The notes under the pieces: model-generated
The model's database searches: none
What the model was told of the DNA's origin: nothing
Seen by the model: only the letters and a program-made list of their open reading frames with translations
Shown here: positions 56,441 to 64,000 of the stretch, piece after piece
Layout: every line of letters starts with the position of its first letter
Position numbering within the stretch: position 1 is the first letter of the stretch
Source of the DNA: Vicia villosa
Lineage: Eukaryota; Streptophyta; Magnoliopsida; Fabales; Fabaceae
Reading direction: 5' to 3'
Assembly: GCF_029867415.1 (NCBI RefSeq)
Contig: NW_026705213.1
Location: forward strand, 310,001 to 374,000
DNA length: 64,000 nt
Made by a program: the position numbers and the translations under genes

Positions 56441-57660
56441 CTATCGCCCCCCTTTCACTTCCATCGAAGAGCACAACATAAATACCACTGCTCCATCATT
56501 GACAGCTAAATTCATCTGTTTGACTGACATAGTCAAATCCTCAATGCTAACCTCTTTAGGAAAGATAACCGTCTTCGTAAAACAATTGATATGAACTCGA
56601 TTAAATTGAAACCAGTTCATCCCCAAAATGACGTCAAGTTGTTCAAGAGGAAGGCATACTAAGTCCATTCCAAACTTCCTACCAAATATGTCAACAGGAC
56701 AGTTCAAACAAGCAGGAGAAGTAGTTACTGAACCCGACGCAGGAGTGTCAATAACCATACTTCCATGAATAACAGATATTTCTAATCTCAATCGTTTAGC
56801 ACAATCCAATGAAATGAACGAATGAGTCGCTCCAGTATCAATAATGGCAACTAAAGGTGTGTCATGGATGAAACACGTACCTTTAATCAAAAGATATTCT
56901 GGAGTAGTTTCTGACCCAGACAAAGCAAAGACCTTTCCACCAGCTTGATCCTTCTTCGGTTTAGTGCAGTGTGGACTGATGTGACCCTCTTCGCCGCAAT
57001 TGTAGCAAGTCACAATCTTCATTCTATAATAAGAAGGATTATGACCCGCCTTACCACACTTGAAGCATTTCTTCTCTCCACTCTTGCACTCATTCCTTCT
57101 ATGCCCAGTCTCACCACAGTTGTAGCACCTAACGGGAGCACCAGAATCTCCCCCATTAGGCCTTTTCCAATCCCCAGCTCTAGGATTTCCTCTACCATAT
57201 AGCTTACCTCTATCCATAGGCTTCCTGCCTTTCTTGTCAACCAACTCACGAGAGTGAGATGACTTCAGCTTAAGGTTATCCTCTTCGAAGATCCTACTAT
57301 AGTCCACCAAATCGACAAATCGCCGAATTATCTGGTACCTTATTCCTTGCTTGATCTCATCACGAAGACCATTCTCAAACTTGATGCACTTTGAGAATTC
57401 ACTAGCCTCGTCATTGTTGTAGTGAACGTAGTACTTCGCCAACTCAAAAAATTTCGAAGCATACTCTGGTACCGTCATATTACCCTGATTCAGCTCCAAA
57501 AGTTCAATCTCCTTCCTGCCTCTAACGTCCTCAGGAAAATACCTCCTCAAAAACTCTCTCTTGAACACAGCCCAAGAAATAGCTACACCATCAGCATCCA
57601 ATTCAGCCCTGGTAGCCATCCACCAGTCATCAGCCTCTTCGGATAACATATGAGTACCCC
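56441..57660 (-). pseudogene. Gypsy 2 gag, zinc knuckles and protease
   Basis: A 402-residue frame: capsid (LSEEADDWWMATRAELDADG, FKREFLRRYFPEDVRGRK, LELNQGNMTVPEYASKFFEL), three zinc knuckles (CYNCGETGHRRNEC; CFKCGKAGHNPSYY, whose last Cys is lost; [14 protein letters not shown]), and protease with [11 protein letters not shown] and ILGMNW. It is cut at 57660, where unrelated sequence begins, and ends near 56441 by a frame break before RT. In a live element gag forms the particle and the knuckles bind RNA. Confidence 0.9.
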
Positions 57661-57760
57661 ATGTGACTAATTCGGACCCGGGCTCGGAGGCAACGACACC
57701 GTGGCCCCAGGGCGTTTTTTACTCCAGTCGGAATCGAACCCGGGTACTAGCTGGTTCCGT
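57661..57760 (-). mobile_element. SINE-like fragment with Pol III box B
   Basis: On the minus strand GGTTCGATTCC (57730-57740) is a perfect box B, followed by GGGGCCACGGTGTCGTTGCC and GAGCCCGGGTCCGAATTAGT. A tRNA-like promoter followed by such a GC-rich body is the style of legume SINEs. Box A and an A-rich end are not clear. It lies exactly between the truncated gypsy 2 and the PMD fragment. Confidence 0.35.
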
Positions 57761-58310
57761 CCCTTTTTGCATACGGGAAGGTCCAACTGGTTCTGTTAAT
57801 CGGGGCCATTATAGGCATTCTCTACCACCCCCACACTTGCATCAACAGAGCACATCTATAGAATGTACAAGAATCGTATTTTGTGTTCTTGCACAGGGAT
57901 TGGTACAACGTAGCCAGGACAGCAGACCCCCAACTATATAGACTCACTCTAGTAAAATCCATTAACAAACGTAAATACATAAAATTTATGGTGTTACCGG
58001 TACTATCTGGAAACAAAACGTTTCCAAAGAGCAAAATCACGTAACACCTAGTTTTCCGAAGTATAGTTTCTTGGGAAGAATCATCATCCAAACTAAATGT
58101 TGAATAATAGTCCTTTAACCTCATAAGGTTAACACCCTATCCCCTAGCACCAGCTTGTCCCTCTATCAAATCTATACCCAATGCTTGATGGCAAAGGGAA
58201 TTTGCTTGCATTACATAACCATTAATTTTCTTACTGTCTACTGGAAGGCCTAGCAACATGTGAACATCCTCCAGGGTTATGGTGCATTCCCCTTTTTAAA
58301 AATTAGGGTT
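57761..58310 (-). pseudogene. Plant mobile domain (MAIN-like) fragment
   Basis: The minus strand reads KGECTITLEDVHMLLGLPVD, YVMQANSLCHQALGIDLIEG, a stop near 58133, LKDYYSTF, KTRCYVILLFGNVLFPDSTG, INFMYLRLLMDF, SWGSAVLATLYQSLCKN, CALLMQVWGW, then a stop, RMPIMAPIN and WTFPYAK. This is the plant mobile domain of MAIN/MAIL1-type proteins, found both in host genes and inside transposons. The N-terminus is missing and there are at least two in-frame stops. Beside a MULE transposase it is most likely transposon-borne. Confidence 0.75.
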
Positions 58311-58424
58311 TCTGTTTTGTCATGTAGTGGAAACCCTAATTGTGTTATGGACTGTAAGATAGGCGTGCGTCCCTCTATAAATTAGGGTTTCTTGTGTGTA
58401 GAAGACTACACACATGAATTAAAG
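58311..58424 (+). promoter_or_regulatory. Possible promoter with TATA box
   Basis: TATAAATT at 58376-58383 lies 42 bases before the ATG at 58425. Two copies of AATTAGGGTTTCT flank the segment (about 58301 and 58380), and TGTGTAGAAGACTACACA just before the ATG is a near-palindrome. Confidence 0.4.
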
Positions 58425-58793
58425 ATGAGATCTCGCATAAGGCCAAATAGCACGCACCGGAGCTCAGAGCCTCCACCACCTGTGAAGCGGTTCGACTATC
58501 AACCGGAGTATTGTTGAAGGAACGGGCATGTCATATTCTCTCCCGTCAAACCTCCCATGCCGGTTATGTTTTGGAATATCCTTTCCATGGACAAATTTAA
58601 GAGGACCATCCTGAGGTTTTTGGATGGGGAGTACAATCCCGGCGAAGAAATCAGATCTATCAAGAGGCTTAGAACAGGGGGTGGTGTTTTTCTTGAAAGG
58701 CAGCGTTGGTGGGAGACTATGGAGGACGACTTCCAATGCACTCGGATGATGGGGGACAGAGAAGACATTGTTTTAACCATTGTAATATCTTAG
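58425..58793 (+). pseudogene. Unrecognised ORF X, one internal stop
   Basis: Opens MRSRIRPNSTHRSSEPPPPV, meets TGA at 58515-58517 and continues in the same frame to 58793 (FWNILSMDKFKRTILRFLDG, then EYNPGEEIRSIKRL, RQRWWETMEDDFQCTRMMGD, IVLTIVIS). The composition looks coding (basic N-terminus, mixed acidic/basic helix, Trp pair). I cannot assign a family. The position between a plant mobile domain and a MULE transposase, with its own TATA box, suggests an accessory or captured gene of that transposon. Confidence 0.45.
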
Positions 58794-59091
58794 ATGCCAC
58801 AGTTTCTTTATCATTTCTGTAACTTCTGTACCATTCAATCAAATGCTCAACGCATATTTCAATGAATTGATATTTTATCGTTACGACGTTGCCAATAAAT
58901 ATTTAAGTTATAAATAATTAACAATAATATATTCCGCCAAAAAATAAAATATTGTACAATATTTACCCGCTAAAAAATACTTGGTACAAGTGGTATGCTC
59001 TTCTATAAATAGAGGTGTGTGTGTGGAGTTGAAGTATTAAATCTTTTTTCTTCTTACTTCCAGTAGTTATAAATTAATTTAGTTTGGGCTG
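58794..59091. other. Spacer with a second TATA box
   Basis: AT-rich. TATAAATA at 59004-59011 followed by GAGGTGTGTGTG is a plausible promoter for the next open segment. Nothing else is recognised. Confidence 0.4.
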
Positions 59092-59397
59092 TTGTCCTTT
59101 TTTGAGGAAGGTAGTCACATAAGGGTTTGTCTGAACCTGCATTGGGATTTCAAGAGAATTGTTAAAGCCATCAACACCGGGTTTCATCAACTGGATGGTC
59201 CAACCAGGAAAGTTAAACAAATAGATTATTGTTGTCCATACATTACGTTGATGGATAATAACCCAGATGGTACCTAAATGTATTATTGGGATCGTGTGAA
59301 AGACAATGTGGATGTGGATCTAATGTTTTGGACACACAGTGGAGAAGTTAATCGGGGCGTTGAAAATCCACTTGTTCTTTCAGTGATACTTGAGTAG
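59092..59397 (+). pseudogene. Unrecognised ORF Y, one internal stop
   Basis: The frame has SFFEEGSHIRVCLNLHWDFK, RIVKAINTGFHQLDG, VKQIDYCCPYITLMDNNPDG, a TAA at 59275, and then continues in phase with YYWDRVKDNVDVDLMFWTHS and ENPLVLSVILE to a TAG at 59395. It looks like a once functional reading frame with a single stop. No clear ATG begins it. I do not recognise the family. Confidence 0.4.
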
Positions 59398-59666
59398 TTT
59401 AAATTGTGTATTGTGTATGAAGTGATCAGACTCATCATACTTTAAAATCCTCTTGTTTTGTGTTATTTTATTGTTGCAATGTAATTTCGTGTTCTACCAG
59501 TTGTTGTAGTGTTTTCCAAGTACATGTTGCAAACACTATTATGGTTTAATCAGTCATTGGATCATTTAATTAAATTTGATGTGGTTGTTGTGTTAGTTGT
59601 GGTTGTTGCAAACATTAAGTAAGCTAACAGACATTTACCATTGTGCGTTTGTCTTTTACATTCAAT

Positions 59667-59936
59667 TTGGAATCTTGAGACAATCATAGATCAGCGTGCG
59701 TCTGTCTAGTCTCGTCATGTTGGATTCTTGGGACAGACCTAGATCAGCGTGCGTCTGTCTAATCTAGTCATTTTGGAATCTTGACACAGACCTAGATCAG
59801 CGTGCGTCTGTCTATTCTCGTCATGTTGGATTCTTGGGACAGACCTAGATCAGCGTGCGTCTGTCTAGTCTCGTCATGTTGGAATCTTGGAATAGACCTA
59901 GATCAGCGTGCGTCTGTATAGTCTTGTCATGTTGGA
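59667..59936 (+). repeat. 53-bp minisatellite, five units
   Basis: Unit starts (TTGGA) are at 59667, 59720, 59773, 59826, 59879 and 59932, exactly 53 bases apart. Each holds GATCAGCGTGCGTCTGT. Units differ at a few sites. The array sits just upstream of the TATA box of the MULE transposase at 60015. Confidence 0.95.
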
Positions 59937-60014
59937 AATCTATTGACTAACTCTATATTACACAATGCAAGTCTGTAAGCATGTTGGTAAACATTGCGCA
60001 ATAGAGCATTATCC

Positions 60015-60022
60015 TATATAAG
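60015..60022 (+). promoter_or_regulatory. TATA box of the MULE transposase
   Basis: TATATAAG lies 98 bases before the ATG at 60113, downstream of the 53-bp minisatellite. Position and motif are plausible; activity is unknown. Confidence 0.45.
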
Positions 60023-60112
60023 ACAACCGATATTTCTAAACATTACAACACACAAAAACAATATTGCCTATTATCACCTGATATTACAACACCCAAACAC
60101 TAACCTGAAACA

Positions 60113-62408
60113 ATGGCTTCATCTCCCCAATACTTGGTAATTGCCCATCTAAACGGTGAGACTTACTCACATGAAACAACCGGTTTTCTAATGACAAACA
60201 CTCAAGTTGTGCCATTTTTGTTAAGAAAAAGAGCCACCTTTACATCCTTCATTTAGCGACTTCAGGCTAAGATTGCAATGGGTTATATTGCAAACATTTT
60301 CTACCAGTGTCCTTCTTTCATTAACAACAACACTGTCAAGTTTTATGAGATGGAGATTGCAAAGGACGAAGACCTCCAGGATATGTTTGCAAACCACGAA
60401 TATTCTCGCTTGGATGCCATCGAGTTGTACGTTACTATACTGGTTGAGACACAAGAACCTCATAGACGAGGTTGATGTCATAGATGAGGAAGAAGAAGAT
60501 CTAGAAACTAAATTTGATGACATGGTCAACGAGGAATCCGAAGACGAGCAACACATGTCGATGCCTCTAGCTCATGTGTACGTACCTCCTGCACATATGA
60601 GTAACTTGAACCTGCAAAGTGACAAACCATCATCCGACATCTTCTTCACATTGTACATCCAAATTGACAATGAGTTAAAGGAAGGGGACAAGTTTCCTTC
60701 TAAGGAGGCATGTCTTAGGACAATAAAAAAATGGCACATGGCGCACAACGTTGATTTTGAAGTAGATCGTTCAAACCTGGAACGGTATGCAATCACTTGT
60801 AAAAATCTAGAGTGTGACTTCAGACTGTTGGCTTCTTATAGGAAGAGAAGTAATGCATGGGTCATAGGGTCGATTACGTAACAACACACATGTGTCAACC
60901 ATAACACTTCCCAGGATCATACAAAACTTAGTGGAGATCTTATCTGTCAGGAGATCTTGCCTCTCATAAGCTCTGATCCGTCTTTGAAGGTCAAAAATAT
61001 TATTGCGCAGATCGTTACAGCCTACAACTACACTCCATCTTACAGAAAGGCGTGGGTTGCAAAAACAAAGGCAATTGAAAAAGTCTACGGCAATTGGGAG
61101 GAGTCATACAAAAATCTTCCCCGCTACCTTACTGCGCTACAAACTTAGGCACCTGGAACTGTTTCTATTCTAGAGACAGTGCCCGCGCATGCCTCGGATG
61201 GAAACCCTGTCCAGGGAAACGGAATATTCCATTGCCTTTTTTGGGCGTTCAAACCTTGCGTACGAGGGTTTGCATATTGTTAACCCATACTTCAAATTGA
61301 TAGAACATGGTTATACAGCAAATACAAGGGAACCATGCTTATGGAGGTTGCACAGGATGGGAAGAGCAATATATTTCCACTGGCGTTCGCAATTGTTAAA
61401 GGTGAAACTGGCGCTGCTTGGAGTTTCTAAGAAATCTCTGAGAACATGTTGCTCCTCAGCCTGACCTCTGTTTAATCTCATATTGGCACGCTTCCATTGA
61501 GAGTGCTTATAACAATCCAGCAAACGGATGGCATGACCCACCATCAACTCAAGTCTATTGTATTCGCCACATCGCCTAGAACTTCATGCGGGAGATCAAG
61601 GATAGGCAGCTCAGGAAGGCCCTGGTCAATGCTGATTATGCATTAACCCAACCTACATTCCAGCATTATCAGGGTGAGATTGTACTAACAAATCCAGATG
61701 CGGGAACTTGGATAGATAACCTTTCCAGGGAGAAATGGACAAGGGCTTATGACAAAGGCGTGCGATGAGGCCACATGACGACAAATATGGTAGAATCCAT
61801 AAATGGAGTTTTCAAAGGCATTCGTAACCTTCCTATCACTGCACTAGTGGAGGCAACCTACTTTAAGATGGCTTCGCTATTCTCAACGAGAGGTAGGAAG
61901 TGGGGTGATGTTAGACAATCGGGTCAATTGTTAAGTGATAGTTGCATGAAATTTATGCAAGAGCAATCTGCAAAAGCAAACACTCATCAAGTAACTTCTT
62001 TCGACCGATTCAACTACACCTTCAGTGTTCGCGAAACAATTGACCACAATGAGGAACTACGACGCAATATCATTGTTGTCTCCAATTTACAAGGCTCAGA
62101 CATTGCTCCGAGTTTACAGTGTTGCGTTTCCAATGGTAGCCAAGGAGGATTACTGGCCTGAGTATGATGGGGAGGTAGTTTGGCATAATGACGCAATGCG
62201 GCGAAAGAAAAGGGGTCGCCCGAATATTACGCGGATTAGAACGGAAATGGACGTCCACGACAAAATGGAAAGAAAATGCAGCATAGAAAAATATGTCCTA
62301 GTCGTGGCTCGACCTCGTCGCAAGTTTAATCTACTTTGTATTTTTTTACGACAATGTATCAATTTCTTTACCACCTCTTGTAACCTTTCCTTAGTCTTTC
62401 ATCAATAA
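60113..62408 (+). pseudogene. MuDR-type (MULE) transposase, mutated
   Basis: Starts MASSPQYLVIAHLNGETY. The N-terminal region breaks at stops (60256) and by a shift near 60450, then an acidic linker leads to the MuDR DNA-binding domain FPSKEACLRTIKKWHM and ECDFRLLASYRKRSNAWVIG. Next come PSYRKAWVAKTKAIEKVYGN and WEESYKNLP. In the catalytic core, LQIDRTWLYSKYKGTMLMEV and FPLAFAIVKGE keep the first Asp, but the SDRH site reads SYWH. The part with CIRHIA, REKWTRAYDKG and MTTNMVESINGVFKGIRNLP is good. The SWIM zinc finger near 62040-62100 is deleted, and a basic tail RRKKRGRPN remains. At least five stops or shifts: dead. Confidence 0.85.
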
Positions 62409-63132
62409 AGTGTGCTTTAGTAAAATACCGAAATCGACAACGCAAATATTATTTAGGGTTACTAAGAATTTTACGAACTCGATTTATCAGACGTTTTTAC
62501 GAAAATATAACACCGGAATCAAAAACTTTGCGCGAAAATACCCGAAAGGGATTATTTTAAAAAATAATACCCCAACACATAGGAACCAAATGAAATGGCG
62601 CCTATGTCTGGGATGTTGCACTCATGCGCCAATTGAATTGGCTTGAAGATTTTTTCCCTAAATTTAAGTGTTTGCGCCAAACCATTTGGCTTGCAACACA
62701 TTAATGCGCCATTTCATTTGGTGCATACACCTTTCCGGTGTCCCAAACCTAAATAATCTGAAAACATGTTTTTTTTTGTAATTTTTTTAAACACGATAAT
62801 TTAAAAAAGAATTTCACAAAATTAATATATATTAATTTATGTATATTTTGTTTGAAAACTAATAAAATTCTAGGAAGATATTAATACAAATTGTATATGT
62901 ACAAGAAGTTATTGTTAAAATGTTAATATTATTAAAAGTGTGATTGAGATAATGTTGCTATAAAAATTATTTTTCTTAATATATCAACAACAATCAAATC
63001 TGACAAAATAACCTACGATATAAATAAATTTACTCGAGTCATTATCACCACAATACCTTTTTAACCTTTAACTCAATAAAATATGCTAGAGTTTTAAGTT
63101 TTTGCCAACTCTTTATTTGAAAACTTTTAACA
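62409..63132. other. Spacer, possible MULE end and AT-rich repeat
   Basis: At 62595-62740 several GCGCCA(N)ATTTGGC-like imperfect palindromes occur and might be the terminal region of the MULE, but I found no matching inverted repeat on the left. At 62990-63100 an AT-rich stretch with TCATTATCACCACAATACCT matches the repeat cluster of 24960-26330. No gene is seen. Confidence 0.4.
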
Positions 63133-63149
63133 CTACAACACGCTGGGGC

Positions 63150-63352
63150 TTTAAAAGCGCTTTTTATGGGCTTTTAAAGCGCTGTGAAAGCCAGCGCTGA
63201 CGTAGGTAACAAAAGCGCTTCAGAAAACGCTCTGGTAGGCCCCCCCTATAAGAGCGCTTTTCTAGAAAAAGCGCTCTGGTAGGCCCCCCTATAAGAGCGC
63301 TTTCCTGGAAAAAGCGCTCTGGTAGACCCCCCTTTAAGAGCGCTTTTTCCAG
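63150..63352. repeat. CACTA subterminal repeats (AGCGCTTTT)
   Basis: Three units of about 44 bp (63230-63352) each carry AAAAAGCGCTCTGGTAG, a CCCCCCT run and AAGAGCGCTTT. Two more AGCGCTTTT/AAAAGCGCT pairs lie at 63150-63190. These are the expected transposase-binding repeats. Confidence 0.8.
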
Positions 63353-63363
63353 CAAAACAAAGT

Positions 63364-64000
63364 ATCTGCAATCTGAACTGTTTCGCTATTGCGGACACTA
63401 CATAGAAAAACAAATAAATGTTTATAGGGTTGATAGCAAGCAGCAACCAGTGTGCTCTGTAAATTAAAACAATAGGTTATATGAAAATTTTTCTATACAC
63501 AAAAGAAACAGAGATTAGATGAACCAAGAATGAGAAACTAACCCTACTGGTCGGGTATTATACGCCCAAATATGCAGACTTTCTGTATTGCCGGTGGACA
63601 TGAATCTATCGACTAAGCGCTGTCTAACTGATTCCGGTTCCGAAGCAATTGCCATTCCGCTGCAATGGGCGGAAGACACGAAACGGAATCTGTTAGACAA
63701 TGCAGTCCCGTGCAACACTCTATCATACAACAACCTTAAATAAAAACATAATAAACATTAGATTATTTTCATTGAAATGTGTAAATAAATTATATTGTGG
63801 GACTAATTAAATAATATATCGGATGAGTGAATATTACCGGATGTATGAGTGCATATTACCGACGCCTAGTTGTTCATGCGTAAAAATCTCTTCCAAGTCA
63901 TCAATTGCAATATGTGACTTGAATTCAATACCGAAGACACTTTCATCCATATTGATTTCACGTAAAGCACCATCCTTCAAATCGGACATATCAACTATTG
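63364..64000 (-). pseudogene. Ulp1-type (C48) protease gene fragment in the CACTA element
   Basis: Three exon-like blocks on the minus strand: 64000-63838 (MDESVFGIEFKSHIAIDDLE), intron 63837-63735 (GT...AAG), 63734-63548 (LLYDRVLHGTALSNRFRF, ESVRQRLVDRFMSTGNTESL, WAYNTR), intron 63547-63457 (GT...CAG), then 63456-63364. The last block has the catalytic-type His-Trp followed by AINPINIY in the next frame, so one base seems lost there. It then runs into the subterminal repeats; the Asp and Cys parts of the triad are not seen. Such SUMO-protease-like genes are often carried by plant CACTA elements and MULEs. Confidence 0.6.

Larger units (their letters stand above)
50698..57660 (-). mobile_element. 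Ty3/gypsy chromovirus 2 (Tekay-like), truncated
   Basis: Same family as gypsy 1: 3' LTR 50698-53165, AGTGGGGGAGAGT-type polypurine tract, integrase with chromodomain-like tail, RNase H, RT, protease and gag in minus-strand order. It breaks off inside gag at about 57660 (before MLSEEADDWW), so the gag start, primer site and 5' LTR are missing. It is inserted in copia 2 gag with TTATA (50693-50697) as the presumed left TSD copy; the right copy is lost. A MITE sits in its LTR, and a 328-bp tandem duplication lies in its integrase. Confidence 0.9.
63133..64000. mobile_element. CACTA transposon, left part (runs out of the window)
   Basis: Begins CACTACAACA at 63133 after TAA, a possible 3-bp target duplication. 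The subterminal region is packed with AAAAGCGCT-type repeats in both orientations. A protease gene fragment follows on the minus strand. The other end is outside the window. This family differs from the CACTA end at 1-352. Confidence 0.75.

Overview
The window is plant nuclear DNA made almost entirely of nested transposable elements. The mix points to a large-genome legume, probably a Fabeae species such as pea, vetch or Lathyrus (inference). The evidence is Ogre-type LTRs beginning TGTCGCACCCC or TGTCATACCCC, a tRNA-Arg primer site, chromodomain Ty3/gypsy elements of Tekay type, and short fragments of plant genes. I found no intact host gene, rRNA, tRNA or CRISPR. Coordinates of element ends rest on terminal dinucleotides, target-site duplications (TSDs), primer sites and polypurine tracts read directly from the sequence.

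Layout. 1-352 is the end of a CACTA transposon, followed by unassigned DNA with a possible degenerate exon pair. 1986-24590 is a decayed Ty1/copia element (+). Its gag is split by a minus-strand Tekay-like Ty3/gypsy element (2555-21047, TSD GTTAC). That gypsy element carries a 4.0 kb Ogre-type solo LTR in its RNase H (6069-10063, TSD GTAAT). Its 5' LTR holds a non-autonomous Athila-like element (13773-19990, TSD GTCAT) that encodes one repetitive gag-related ORF and no polymerase.

24591-29652 is AT-rich, Helitron-like repeat DNA followed by fragments of two host genes: an acyl carrier protein exon and the last exons of an NPGR-like TPR gene.

29653-50697 is a second copia element (-), broken three times. 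A very young gag-only Ogre derivative (30393-43073, TSD AAACA) sits in its RNase H. A 4.6 kb Ogre-type solo LTR (45225-49873, TSD ATGCC) sits next to the integrase. A second Tekay-like element (50698-57660) sits in gag. That element is truncated, has a MULE-type MITE in its LTR (51715-52296, 9-bp TSD) and has an internal 328-bp duplication of the integrase zinc domain.

57661-62750 looks like a decayed Mutator-like element or cluster: a SINE-like tail, a plant-mobile-domain (MAIN-like) fragment (-), two unrecognised ORFs each behind a TATA box, an exact 53-bp minisatellite and a mutated MuDR-type transposase. 63133-64000 is the start of another CACTA element with a fragment of a Ulp1-type protease gene.

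The elements do not form a pathway. What links them is insertion history: old copia elements received gypsy elements, which in turn received younger elements. The parts most worth following up are the two non-autonomous elements, which carry several distinct internal tandem-repeat systems, the CpG-rich motif clusters in LTRs, a 55-residue two-helix ORF inside an Ogre-type LTR, and the multi-ORF MULE/PMD cluster.
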